NCBI GenBank assembly: GCA_905233555.1
Contig: CAJODF010000035.1
Location: 1 to 33,905 of the forward strand
Length of the DNA: 33,905 nucleotides
Direction of reading: 5' to 3'
Source: an uncultured Prevotella sp.
GTDB lineage: Bacteria > Bacteroidota > Bacteroidia > Bacteroidales > Bacteroidaceae
A model generated the notes under the pieces. The model was given only the letters and a program-made list of their open reading frames with translations. It had not been told where the DNA came from and made no database searches. Position numbers and translations under genes: made by a program. Positions within the stretch are counted from its first letter, which is position 1; each line of letters opens with the position of its first letter. Positions 24,812-33,872 of this stretch are shown one piece after another.

Positions 24812-26301
24812 TGATTCAACTTCAGGAGTTGTTCGATACTGTCACGCGAATTGCTCAGGCGAGGCACCTTGTGCTGTCCTCCCAACTTACCCCGCTGTTT
24901 CAGCCAGTCGTTGAAAAGGTTCGGACGGGCCTCGATAATCTCGAGGGGTTGCAGGGTGATATTCTTATAGCGCTTAGCCTCATAGTCGCTATTTATTTCC
25001 TGCAGACGCTTGTCGAGTAATTCGGCAAATTGCTGGAGGTCGGCAGGACGCTTGGCAAATTCAATGAGCCACTGATGACGGCACTTCGCGTTTGCATCCA
25101 TAAAGACAGGGGCGGCAGTATATTCCGACACCTCCGCACCCGTCTGCTCACAGGCATAGGCCAGTCCCTTCTCGGCATTATCCACAATCAGTTCCTCGCC
25201 GAAAGCATTGATGAAATGCTTTGTACGACCTGTGATAATAAACTTATACGGATTAGTCGATGTAAACTGGACAGTGTCACCAATCTCGTAGCGCCAGAGT
25301 CCACAACAAGTGGATATAACCATTGCGTAGTTCTTACCTGTCTCTACTGCCCAAAGGGGAACAACATCCCCTCCATCCATCGGGATAAACTCATAAAACA
25401 CATCATAGTCGAGCATCAAGAGCATCGACTTATCTGTCGGATCATCCTGTAAACCGAAGAAACCCTCACTGGCATTATAGGTTTCCATATAGTGCATCCG
25501 AGGTGAAGTGATCAACTGCTCATATTGTTTTCGGTAGGGCGTAAACGCCACGCCACCGTGGAAGAACATTTCGATATTTGGCCATACCTCCTCCAAATGC
25601 GTCTTCCCCGTAATCTCCATCATCCTTGTCAACACGGAGAGCATCCATGAGGGAACACCTGAGATGTTCGTCACATTCTTGTTCATCGCCTCACGGGCTA
25701 TCTTATCGCGTTTAATCTCGAAGTCGCCAATAAGGGCGGTCTTCTTCTTTGGTACACGGACAAGATTGGCCAGCGGATTGATATTCTCGATGAGGATGGC
25801 GCTAAGGTCGCCCACTAATGAATCCTTCAGGTTATAATTCGGCGCGTGGCTGCCACCGAGGATGAGGGCCCGTCCATCAAAGATTCTCGACTTCGGGTTG
25901 TTCCGCAGATACATTGCCACAGCGTCGAAACCGCCTTGATAATGCATCCGCTTCAAGCCTTCCTGACTGACAGGGATGAACTTCGACTTGTCGTTGGTAG
26001 TACCAGACGACTTCGCATACCATTTGACGCGACCCGGCCAGAGAATATCTGCCTCTCCGTGCCGCATACGGTCTATCGAGCCTTTCATTTCCTCATAGGT
26101 GTTCACGGGGATATGCCTCACAAAATCCTCATAACCCTTAATGGCGGCAAAGGCGTGGTTCAGTCCGTATTCCGTGTTCTGAGCCTCAGCAACCAGACGA
26201 CCAAGCACTGCTTCCTGCAATGCCTGTCCTCCATTCTGATGTTTCTCCAGTTCCCGCTGGCGGGACTCAAACACTTTCCTGACTATTCCTGTTATACTCA
26301 T
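24808..26301 (-). CDS. GH3/JAR-type acyl-adenylating enzyme (auxin-responsive GH3 family)
   Basis: Here GH3 is the plant auxin-responsive protein family, not a glycoside hydrolase. The 497-aa cytoplasmic protein belongs to the ANL-like superfamily that activates carboxylates with ATP and joins them to amines. The ATP-binding loop is YAKSSGTTNDKSKFIPV (about residues 95-111), and a second signature is YMETYNASEGFFG with RYEIGDTVQF further on. Bacterial members are common in Bacteroidetes, but their substrate is unknown. It is the first gene of an operon with the Ig-like lipoprotein and DUF3108 protein, which suggests an envelope-related role (inference). Confidence 0.88.
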   Translation of the reverse strand: MSITGIVRKVFESRQRELEKHQNGGQALQEAVLGRLVAEAQNTEYGLNHAFAAIKGYEDFVRHIPVNTYEEMKGSIDRMRHGEADILWPGRVKWYAKSSGTTNDKSKFIPVSQEGLKRMHYQGGFDAVAMYLRNNPKSRIFDGRALILGGSHAPNYNLKDSLVGDLSAILIENINPLANLVRVPKKKTALIGDFEIKRDKIAREAMNKNVTNISGVPSWMLSVLTRMMEITGKTHLEEVWPNIEMFFHGGVAFTPYRKQYEQLITSPRMHYMETYNASEGFFGLQDDPTDKSMLLMLDYDVFYEFIPMDGGDVVPLWAVETGKNYAMVISTCCGLWRYEIGDTVQFTSTNPYKFIITGRTKHFINAFGEELIVDNAEKGLAYACEQTGAEVSEYTAAPVFMDANAKCRHQWLIEFAKRPADLQQFAELLDKRLQEINSDYEAKRYKNITLQPLEIIEARPNLFNDWLKQRGKLGGQHKVPRLSNSRDSIEQLLKLNQ

Positions 26302-26309
26302 ATTGGGTG

Positions 26310-26317
26310 CAAAATTA
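26310..26317 (-). promoter_or_regulatory. -7 element TAATTTTG for the GH3/JAR-type operon
   Basis: On the minus strand it matches TAnnTTTG and lies 8 nt before ATG 26301, giving a very short leader. No TTTG was found at 19-21 nt upstream. It is divergent from the EamA promoter. Confidence 0.45.
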
Positions 26318-26393
26318 CGTAAATCCCGCGTAACAGCAGAATAATTTACGTTTTTTTTATATAATAAGGTATAAAGTATTCAGATAAAAACAC

Positions 26394-26401
26394 TAACTTT
26401 G
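26394..26401 (+). promoter_or_regulatory. -7 element TAACTTTG for the EamA transporter gene
   Basis: It matches TAnnTTTG and lies 44 nt before ATG 26446. An earlier ATG at 26420 is in another frame and stops after 12 codons, so 26446 is the start. No clear -33 box. Confidence 0.5.
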
Positions 26402-26445
26402 CAGCCAAAATATCGAAAGATGACGCAAAACAACAGACTTATCAA

Positions 26446-27366
26446 ATGGTATATTTAGGCGAACTGATATCAATTGGTGTGGCGTTCTCATGGACGGCTA
26501 CGGCACTCCTGAGCGAATTTGGCAGCAAACGACTAGGCAACCTGACGCTGAACGTACTGCGAATGGCACTGGCATTAGCATTCTCGCTGGTGCTGTTTGG
26601 CGTAGTGACAGGTAGTATCCTGCCACCAGGCGCTTCGACGGAGGCCATGGGGTGGATGCTGTTATCAGGACTCGTTGGCTATGTGATAGGTGACTTTTGT
26701 CTTTTTCAGTGCTATATTATCATAGGTTCACGTTATGGACAACTCTTTATGACACTGGCTCCCCTATCAGCGGCCCTGATGGCTTGGATAACGCTGGGGC
26801 AGCAGATGACGGCAATGAGTATTGTGGCTATGCTGGTGACACTCTTCGGTATCAGTATCTCCGTACTGGGACGAGGCGAGCACCACAAAGTATCATTGAA
26901 ACTGCCATTGAACGGTGTGCTTTTTGCCATTGGTGCTGCCGTCTGTCAAGGTGTGGGTTTGGTACTAAGCAAAATAGGTATGGATTATTACGAAGTTGGG
27001 GCGGATATGCCCGAGTGGCTGGTACCATTCTGCGCCAATTTCTACCGTTGCGTGGCTGGTATTATTGGCTTCACAATCTTATTATATTTCCGTGATGGAA
27101 TGGCCCCTTTGCGTGAGGCCATTCACGATAAAAAGGGACTTACCGTCGCCACAGCCACCACCATCTTTGGTCCCTTCGTAGGTGTAGGTTTCTCGCTGAT
27201 GGCAGTACAATATACAGCAGCAGGTATCGCCTCCACACTGATGGCGATGACGCCGATTATCATCCTTCTGCCGTCTTATTGGCTCTTCCACGAGAAGATT
27301 ACGTGGAAGGCTATTCTTGGTGCTGTTATCTCCGTCGTTGGTGTCAGTCTTTTCTTTCTTGGGTAA
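26446..27366 (+). CDS. EamA-family (DMT superfamily) transporter
   Basis: A 306-aa inner-membrane protein with about ten hydrophobic helices arranged as two EamA repeats. The halves meet near a short hydrophilic linker (RGEHHKVSLKLPLNG, about residue 150). The second repeat ends with the typical MTPIIILLPSYWLFHEKITW and GAVISVVGV. Family members export metabolites, amino acids or nucleotide sugars; the substrate is not readable from sequence. It is convergent with the AgcS gene; the two stop codons are adjacent, and no terminator is visible between them. Confidence 0.88.
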   Translation: MVYLGELISIGVAFSWTATALLSEFGSKRLGNLTLNVLRMALALAFSLVLFGVVTGSILPPGASTEAMGWMLLSGLVGYVIGDFCLFQCYIIIGSRYGQLFMTLAPLSAALMAWITLGQQMTAMSIVAMLVTLFGISISVLGRGEHHKVSLKLPLNGVLFAIGAAVCQGVGLVLSKIGMDYYEVGADMPEWLVPFCANFYRCVAGIIGFTILLYFRDGMAPLREAIHDKKGLTVATATTIFGPFVGVGFSLMAVQYTAAGIASTLMAMTPIIILLPSYWLFHEKITWKAILGAVISVVGVSLFFLG

Positions 27367-28800
27367 TTATTCCCAGCACTCCAACTCGTTTTCCAACTCA
27401 GGCAACTGACTGCGGTGGAACGTGGGTTCCTTAATACCCTGGCGCTTCTGCTGGCGATAGTCGTCGAGCAGGCGGAAGGCATAACGGCCTAACAGCACGA
27501 TGGCAATCAAGTTGCATGCCGTCAAGAAGGCCATAAAGAAATCGACAATGTTCCAGACAAGTTCAAAACTGGCTAAGGCACCAAACATCACCATCACACC
27601 TGCCGAACAGATGCGATAGACAGTCATCACCTTGGTATTTGGCGTGATGAAACGGATGTTGGCCTCTCCATAATAATAGTTGCCGATGATACTGGAAAAG
27701 GCGAACATAAAGATGGCGAGGGCTATGAAGATCGGACCTGCCGAACCCACTTCCGACTGCAAGGCAGACTGCGTCAACGCAATACCGTTGAGTTCAGGCA
27801 CTTGATAGAGACCACTAATCAGGATGATAAAGGCTGTACATGAACAAACCAACAACGTATCAGTAAAAACACCCAATGCCTGGATCAGGCCCTGTTTGAC
27901 GGGATGCGATACGGCTGCCGTTGCAGCCACATTAGGGGCACTACCCTCGCCTGCCTCGTTCGAGAAGATTCCTCGCTTCACGCCATACATAATCGTGGCT
28001 CCGATGGTACCTCCAACAACTTTCTCAACGCCAAACGCATCAAGCATAATCAACTTGAAGACGTGAGGAATCAACCCGATGTTCATGATGATGACCACGA
28101 TAGCCAACACCATATAGCCAAAAGCCATCAGAGGCACCAGAATGGCACAGACAAAGGCAATACGCTGGATGCCGCCGAAGACAATGATAAGTCCCAAGGC
28201 TGCCAAAGCCATTCCCACCCACAGGGGCGACCAGCCAAAAGCCTCCTGCATGGCAGCACAGATGGTGTTCGCCTGAATGGAGTTATTAGACAGTCCGAAC
28301 TGACAAGTGATGAGCACGGCAAACGTAACAGCCATCCAACGCTGATGCAGGCCTCGCTGGATATAGTAGGCAGGACCACCGATGAACGAATCCTTATGCT
28401 TCTGCTTAAACAACTGCGCCAACGTAGATTCCACGAAGGCCGTTGCAGAGCCAATCAGGGCAATGACCCACATCCAGAACACAGCCCCAGGACCACCGAT
28501 GGCAATGGCAGAAGCCACACCAGCCAAATTGCCCGTTCCCACACGGGTAGCCACAGAAACGGCAAAGGCCTGAAACGAGGAAATATGCTTCTTCTTGTAT
28601 CTTTCCCGTTGTCCTTGCACCTGTTCTTCCACAGTGTCGAAAGCCGAATCCGTCAACAGCCGGAACATCTCGCCTACCATACGGAACTGGACGAAGCGTG
28701 TCTTAATCGTGAACCACAGGCCACAACCCACCAACGCGAAGATGAGCACATAGCCCCACACCGCATCGTTCACCGTTGTTATCAGTTCATTCAAGTCCAT
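27367..28800 (-). CDS. Alanine/glycine:cation symporter (AgcS family)
   Basis: A 477-aa polytopic sodium-coupled amino-acid importer. Family signatures are ATRVGTGNLAGVASAIAIGG, PGAVFWMWVIALIGSATAF, FIGGPAYYIQRG and FSNEAGEGSAPNVAATA. The length is typical and no lesion is seen. It likely takes up alanine or glycine with sodium. It lies 13 nt downstream of the 28814-29449 gene and appears to be the last gene of an operon that begins with the broken bcp gene. Confidence 0.92.
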   Translation of the reverse strand: MDLNELITTVNDAVWGYVLIFALVGCGLWFTIKTRFVQFRMVGEMFRLLTDSAFDTVEEQVQGQRERYKKKHISSFQAFAVSVATRVGTGNLAGVASAIAIGGPGAVFWMWVIALIGSATAFVESTLAQLFKQKHKDSFIGGPAYYIQRGLHQRWMAVTFAVLITCQFGLSNNSIQANTICAAMQEAFGWSPLWVGMALAALGLIIVFGGIQRIAFVCAILVPLMAFGYMVLAIVVIIMNIGLIPHVFKLIMLDAFGVEKVVGGTIGATIMYGVKRGIFSNEAGEGSAPNVAATAAVSHPVKQGLIQALGVFTDTLLVCSCTAFIILISGLYQVPELNGIALTQSALQSEVGSAGPIFIALAIFMFAFSSIIGNYYYGEANIRFITPNTKVMTVYRICSAGVMVMFGALASFELVWNIVDFFMAFLTACNLIAIVLLGRYAFRLLDDYRQQKRQGIKEPTFHRSQLPELENELECWE

Positions 28801-28813
28801 TGATACTCATTCT

Positions 28814-29449
28814 TTATCTGTTATCAATACTCTTGAAAAGTGTCAGGTAACGTTGGGCCCCTTGCTTACAGCGGTCGGTCTCGCTATCGAACTTCTCCGG
28901 GATGGTCTTACCTGTGTACTCATCCTTGAAAGTGCCTTTCTTCAGGGTCGCAATATCTATGTAAGTCAAAGACCCGTCGAACTTCTTTGCATTGAAACGC
29001 AGCAGACGTTTGCCGTCGAACCACATACGTAGTTCGTAGGGCACCATATCGTCGATCACATCGGGCGTAATGGCATAGACGAACATCACGTTGCCCTTAT
29101 CGTCGAAGAGATATTCCTCATAGTATTCACGAGCAGCATAGTTGTATTTGACCCTCGCAAAACGCAGATAGTGGGGCGGATAGGGATCACCCTCCTCCTC
29201 TGGTTCCAATTCGCCATAATACATACGGATACTCTCATGATGCGGCCCCGTTCCTGGCAGGTTCTGCTCCACACGTAAGTCGTAATACTCGGAAGGGATA
29301 CCATCGGATGGGAAATTCTCGCTCATCTGGTTTATCCATTGCTGCACGCCCTGATACTCTTTGCGGATACTCTCAATACTATTCTGGGCGGAAACTGTCA
29401 GCATCCAAGCCATATATAATAATAAGGTAAACGATAATCGTTTTTTCAT
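28814..29449 (-). CDS. Secreted hypothetical protein (211 aa)
   Basis: A signal peptide (MKKRLSFTLLLYMAWMLTVSAQ) precedes a mature protein rich in Tyr and acidic residues, with recognisable beta segments such as YYGELEPEEEGDPYPPHYL and EYLFDDKGNVMFVYAI. No family is recognised. It lies between bcp (34-nt gap) and agcS (13-nt gap) and has no visible promoter of its own. Confidence 0.7.
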   Translation of the reverse strand: MKKRLSFTLLLYMAWMLTVSAQNSIESIRKEYQGVQQWINQMSENFPSDGIPSEYYDLRVEQNLPGTGPHHESIRMYYGELEPEEEGDPYPPHYLRFARVKYNYAAREYYEEYLFDDKGNVMFVYAITPDVIDDMVPYELRMWFDGKRLLRFNAKKFDGSLTYIDIATLKKGTFKDEYTGKTIPEKFDSETDRCKQGAQRYLTLFKSIDNR

Positions 29450-29483
29450 TGTGCTGTTCTTAAGTTTCGTTATTCTCTTGGTG

Positions 29484-29940
29484 TTATGTATTAAGAATTT
29501 GCTCGGCGTGTTCTTTGGTCTTCACCTGCTTGCCGGCAAAGATTTGCTCGATGATGCCCTCCTCATTAATAATAAAGGTAGTGCGGATGGTGCCTCTTCT
29601 TGCCGTACATCACTTTCTCGCCCCAGGCAGCCATCGCCTCCATCAAAGTCTTATCGACATCGGCAATCAATGGGAAGGGCAACTCGTGCTTCTCCTTGAA
29701 TTTCACGTGCGAGGCGGCTGAGTCCTTGCTCACGCCTACCACCTCATAGCCTGCCCCTTGCAGTTCGCCATAGTGGTCTCTCAGACTGCATGCCTCAGCC
29801 GTACAACCGCTGGTGTTATCCTTCGGATAGAAATACAGCACCAACTTTCGTCCCTTGTAATCACTCAGACGGATGTCCCGTCCCTGTTCGTCTCTGCCCA
29901 AAATCTCAGGCACCTTGTCTCCGATATTCATAGTCGTCAT
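29484..29940 (-). pseudogene. bcp: Bcp-type thioredoxin-dependent peroxiredoxin, frameshifted
   Basis: From ATG 29940 the frame encodes a normal Bcp start, with DNTSGCTAEAC carrying the peroxidatic Cys 46 and resolving Cys 51, then SKDSAASHVKFKEKH and AAWGEKVMYGKKR. It then shifts and ends at TAA after HHPHYLYY (residue 124; stop near 29566). The expected continuation GTIRTTFIINEEGIIEQIFA is intact in another frame and ends at TAA 29484-29486. The junction is best explained by a 5-nt deletion near 29595 (an original AGGATGGGC reduced to AGGC is one reading). The lost part includes the conserved Arg of the peroxiredoxin active site, so activity is probably lost. Confidence 0.8.
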
Positions 29941-29956
29941 ATTATAAATGATGTGG

Positions 29957-29964
29957 CAAAGATA
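29957..29964 (-). promoter_or_regulatory. -7 element TATCTTTG for the bcp operon
   Basis: On the minus strand it matches TAnnTTTG 16 nt before ATG 29940. No TTTG was found at standard spacing. The promoter looks intact even though the first gene is frameshifted, so the downstream genes may still be transcribed. Confidence 0.55.
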
Positions 29965-30037
29965 CGCTTTTTTATCGAAAAAAAGTCATAAACAAAGAAA
30001 AAAACTGTTACATCGTGCTTTGTAGCAGGGCTCAAGG

Positions 30038-31468
30038 TTATAGGTCAGATTGACGGTAAAGACCGATTACGACCAATGTTGTGATGCTCTGAGCAGGCAG
30101 GTCCATAATGAGGGTTTTGCCGTCGAGACTGACGCTATGCAAGGCATCCGAGAGATTCTCTTCTGCTGAGGTGCGATAAGCGCGAATATTGTTACCGACT
30201 TGCATCTGGGAGAACTGAGACAGGTTGATGACATGCGTCTTAGCAGCAGTACCTTCATTAAGTGCGACTATGACAAGCGTGTCACGATTGGCACTGACGG
30301 CAGCAAGCGACTGATTATTAACCGTAGTGATGATATCATAGCCCTGCTTGATGAATCGTGAACACTGCTGCCGGACGTAGTAGTTCTTCACCTTTTCGTA
30401 AGTCTGACCAGCAAAACTGCCACGGATGGTACACCATTGATCGTTGGCCTCTTCCATATATTGCCAGTCAATCCATGCCTCGGGCTGGATATAGCGCATA
30501 TCGTCTATCAGCCTTTGGGCCAATTTCAGGTTGCCAGCGATACCATTGCCACCAGCACCAGTCTCACTCATCCACAGGTGCTTGCCCGTTGCTCGGGCCA
30601 ATGCTCCATAGCGTACTTTCTCTAAGATGCTGCCACCGTAGGTGTGGGTATTCCATTGTTCTATGCACCTGTCGGCTCCTGTTGAAACATAATATTTCAG
30701 ACCGTCTATCGCATGCCCGACGCTGGTCTCGTCGGCAGCAGAAATAACTGTGCTGAGTCGGATAAACCTGACCTGCGATTCATAGTCGAAATGACATCCT
30801 TCCTGAGAGCCATTGGCGTGCCAGTAGTTGCTTGCCGACTCATTGAAAGGTGCAAGGGTTTTAAACTCAATACCGTATTCATCCTTGTAGTGTTTGCAGA
30901 CATCCACAAGATAATGGGCAAACGCCTCGTAATACTCTGGTCGCAAATTGTCCTTGCCACCATCCTGATGACCTGCCACGCAACCGCTATAGGTCATATA
31001 GTAAGGACAGGAATTGCTGAATGCCTCGAACACAGCATCGGGGCGTTTCTCCTTAATCTTTAGCATGATCTTACGCTGGGCGGCATCACGCTCCCAATGA
31101 TATCTGTCACCGATAGAATCCTTGAATCCTTCCATCTCGGCACGCAAACCCTTGCCCCGTCCCATATGATGGGGCTCACAATGACGGTTCTGAGGATCGT
31201 CGCCACCACCTATATTATAACGGAAGATATTGTAATTAAGACCCTCTGGACTGACAAGCCACGTGACAATCTCGTCCATCTTCTCATCCGACCACTTTCC
31301 ACACTGACCAGCCCACCAGCACAGTGACACACCCCAGCCCTCGAAATGCTGGCGCACCTCTTGGGGGTTGACCTCATAGCGAATGGTGTCACCCACCGCC
31401 TTGGCCTGTCCCCAAGCCACTGCACTCATCATACAGCAGATGATCTCAAAAAGCCTCCTCGTCATCAT
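30038..31468 (-). CDS. Glycoside hydrolase family 30, beta-1,6-galactanase-like
   Basis: A secreted 476-aa enzyme (signal through about residue 24). The opening EGWGVSLCWWAGQCGKWSD and FRYNIGGGDDP match the GH30 branch that includes endo-beta-1,6-galactanases. The acid/base Glu 210 is in APFNESASNYW and the nucleophile Glu 302 in LWMSETGAGGNG. A short beta domain follows from about residue 385. A likely substrate is beta-1,6-galactan side chains of type II arabinogalactan, but subfamily assignment by eye is tentative. The start ATG 31468 is 1 nt after the phosphatase stop, so the two are coupled; a second ATG follows at 31465. Confidence 0.82.
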   Translation of the reverse strand: MMTRRLFEIICCMMSAVAWGQAKAVGDTIRYEVNPQEVRQHFEGWGVSLCWWAGQCGKWSDEKMDEIVTWLVSPEGLNYNIFRYNIGGGDDPQNRHCEPHHMGRGKGLRAEMEGFKDSIGDRYHWERDAAQRKIMLKIKEKRPDAVFEAFSNSCPYYMTYSGCVAGHQDGGKDNLRPEYYEAFAHYLVDVCKHYKDEYGIEFKTLAPFNESASNYWHANGSQEGCHFDYESQVRFIRLSTVISAADETSVGHAIDGLKYYVSTGADRCIEQWNTHTYGGSILEKVRYGALARATGKHLWMSETGAGGNGIAGNLKLAQRLIDDMRYIQPEAWIDWQYMEEANDQWCTIRGSFAGQTYEKVKNYYVRQQCSRFIKQGYDIITTVNNQSLAAVSANRDTLVIVALNEGTAAKTHVINLSQFSQMQVGNNIRAYRTSAEENLSDALHSVSLDGKTLIMDLPAQSITTLVVIGLYRQSDL

Positions 31469-31469
31469 C

Positions 31470-32324
31470 TTAGCGTCTTACCTCTTTGCCATTCCTACTC
31501 ACAACGATGCCACGCGTAGAGGCTGTGGCTGGAGTACCACTCAACGTATAGAAGGGCGCATCCCCTGACGATTGATTTGCTGTTGTAACAGAACGCACAG
31601 AAGATGGAGTGCTCTTAGCCTTGAACTCTTCGCGGGCTTTCTTCATCTGCTCCAGGAAACGCTCACTGGTATGCAGACGGGCGTATGCCACCGATGCTGC
31701 TAGACGTGCCGCATCAGTATCGCTCTGCCAATGGGCTCCCACCACGATACGGTTTTCTCCGTAACGATAGCCACGCGTCAGAATCTCGTTGGCACGGTCA
31801 GGATTGATTTCCATCATCAGCAATGCCGAACTCCAGCCCAACAAAGTATGCCCTGAAGGATATGAACCATTCTTACTTAGACTTTCCTCATCCTCTGGAG
31901 TAAGCGTCTGCTCGTTGAAGCGCAGGAAGGGACGACGGCGCATGTACTTCTTCTTGGGTAGTGTACAAATACTGTCGCAGGTGGCGGTTCCCTCTAACAA
32001 CACTTTATAGATTTCAGGTGTATCCTCCTTAGTAACCTTCATACCAAAGGCCTCCTCAAACTCCTCAAGAATCGTGTCCAACCCATAGACGGCATCACGT
32101 TTAGCCTCATCGGCACGCTCGGGATCCTTACGCATCTCCTTACCCCAGAAGTAGCGATAGATATCGTTGGAGAATGCCACTGAAGTACTATCGGGGGGAC
32201 CAGGCATGAAGATCATCATGTCAGGCATCTCTTCCGTTGTAAAATACGCATCTACACTCTCTTCCTGGGCTTGTGCGGCAGTGGCCAGACAAAGGCAAGC
32301 CATCATCAAATAATACTTTTTCAT
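31470..32324 (-). CDS. Class A non-specific acid phosphatase (PAP2 superfamily) with sorting-like tail
   Basis: A secreted phosphomonoesterase. The start at ATG 32324 gives the signal MKKYYLMMACLCLATAAQA. The class A signature is complete: KKKYMRRRP (Lys 124 to Arg 131-Pro 132), YPSGHT (residues 155-160), and NRIVVGAHWQSD (Arg 192, nucleophile-region His 198, Asp 202). The C-terminal 30 residues (FYTLSGTPATASTRGIVVSR, then NGKEVRR) resemble the short Prevotella tail also seen on the EEP-fold enzyme at 8879. It is the first gene of a two-gene operon with GH30. Confidence 0.88.
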   Translation of the reverse strand: MKKYYLMMACLCLATAAQAQEESVDAYFTTEEMPDMMIFMPGPPDSTSVAFSNDIYRYFWGKEMRKDPERADEAKRDAVYGLDTILEEFEEAFGMKVTKEDTPEIYKVLLEGTATCDSICTLPKKKYMRRRPFLRFNEQTLTPEDEESLSKNGSYPSGHTLLGWSSALLMMEINPDRANEILTRGYRYGENRIVVGAHWQSDTDAARLAASVAYARLHTSERFLEQMKKAREEFKAKSTPSSVRSVTTANQSSGDAPFYTLSGTPATASTRGIVVSRNGKEVRR

Positions 32325-32365
32325 AAACTTAGCAATTTCATCCTCATAAAACACTTTTTGTTGTG

Positions 32366-32373
32366 CAAATATA
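32366..32373 (-). promoter_or_regulatory. -7 element TATATTTG for the phosphatase-GH30 operon
   Basis: On the minus strand it matches TAnnTTTG and lies 41 nt before ATG 32324. The region to its right, 32374-32529, is non-coding and must contain the left end of the IS4 element; no inverted repeat could be assigned without the other end. Confidence 0.5.
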
Positions 32374-32529
32374 GCAATAAAAATGCTATTTTGCCAGAGG
32401 TTAACATTATTTAACTAAAGTTTCCCACCCCTGTTTTTATAATGTTTCAAAGTAATAATGGATGCTGTAATCCGTCTGTATTTCGCCGATTTCTATTTGT
32501 CAAAAATACGTTAATCCCTGCACTTTTGC

Positions 32530-33872
32530 TCATTCAAGTTTTGCCAAGGCTAGGGGTGTGCTAATCATGAGTATAATCTCTTCACTCTCATTTCCACCAG
32601 CCTGCAGAGTGCGCATTGCTTGTTCAAAGTCCGCCCCAAGCAGATGGCACAGCCTGTATAGTATCTGCGCTATTATCGGTAGTATTCTCTGCCACAGCGT
32701 CAGTGCCATCAGGTCAGCCTGCATTTGTCTGAAGAGTTCACCCATTGTTTCGTATTCTCCAAATCTCCTGTAAAGCGTGAGTATCGTATATGTGGCTAGT
32801 GCCAGCGTACAGTCTGCAATCTGTACATCGAAGTCTGTTGATTGGCACTTTCCGAGTCCGAGGTACTGCTTGCTCTCGCGATACATCACCTCCTGATTCC
32901 AGCGGATCTGGTAGTATTCAAAGACTTTTGTGAACGAAAGGCCCTTGTCGGTGGTGAGCAGGATGTTCCACGTAGTGCTCTTTCCATACTGTACGAAGAA
33001 CAGCCTGAGTTCCATGCCCTCAAACACCACGTCCTTCCTGAAATAACGGCATTTGTACTTCCTGCATGTCATGGCCTTCCTTTCGTTCATGGCAACAAGT
33101 TCCTTTCCGGTATGCCTGTACTTGCCGTCCTCGTATCTTCTGTTCCCATTCTTCGTCATGCATATGACGTGGACTGCACCGTCAGCCACCTCGCGTATGC
33201 CTTTGATGAAGTCGATGCCGTCGAACCAACTGTCTGCGAGGAAATAGGATGCACGGATACACCTCTTCCAGGCACGGCGGATCATTCGTATTACCACCTG
33301 CGGCTTCTCTTCGTCAAGTTCCCCCCGTCGTTTGTAGCCTGTGCTGTCTGCGTCACGCTTCTTGCGGAACAGACCCTTGCGCTCCTTCGCGGACAGGCTG
33401 TAGTCGCCTTTCCTACCCTTCTCGGCATGGAGGGAGCAGTCAAGCGGAATGCTGCTCTTTCCGTCAAAGAAACTGAGCGTAAGCAGCTTGTAGCCGGATT
33501 TGTGCCTGCCGTCAGTATGATCAAACACACGGCTCAGACCTTCAAAGTGACTGCCGGTCTTCTCCAGTGTCGTGTCATCCACGATGTAAAAGAATGGCGT
33601 ATCATCGCAGGTGCCCCCACGCCTCTCCACTATGCGGAGGAACTGCTTGGCAATACCCAGAAGCAGGCTACGCCAGTTATAGGATGGATTGGACAGGAAA
33701 CGATAGAAACAGTTCTTCCCAATCTCTGCACTCAACAGCCCAAACCACTTGGCTTTGTAAAAGCAGAATATGCTGATCTCAAGCAGACGGATGAGCAGAA
33801 GGTAAAGAAGGTCTCGTAATAGTTCAGCAAGTCTTCTTCTCTTTCCTTGATAGTCCTCATAAAGGTCTTCAT
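32530..33872 (-). pseudogene. IS4-family transposase with one-base frameshift
   Basis: The long C-terminal frame shows the DDE catalytic set: YIVDDTTLEKTG (first Asp), LADSWFDG (second Asp) and WNQEVMYRESKQYLGLG (Glu of the YREK-like motif). Its frame runs unbroken from about 33738 to TGA 32532-32530. Upstream, a different frame from ATG 33872 (or further right) encodes the expected N-terminal segment ending FTFCSSVCLRSAYSAFTKPS, then GLG, and stops at once. Adding one base near 33740 would join it to LLSAEIGKNCFYRF, which is how related Bacteroidetes IS4 transposases read. The copy is therefore probably inactive unless rescued by frameshifting. Confidence 0.75.

Noticed and set aside
27904..28803. 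299-codon open frame on the plus strand
   Set aside because: It lies opposite the well-supported AgcS symporter and has the His/Arg/Gln-rich composition of an antisense frame.
32842..33819. 325-codon open frame on the plus strand
   Set aside because: It is antisense to the IS4 transposase, whose DDE motifs are unambiguous.
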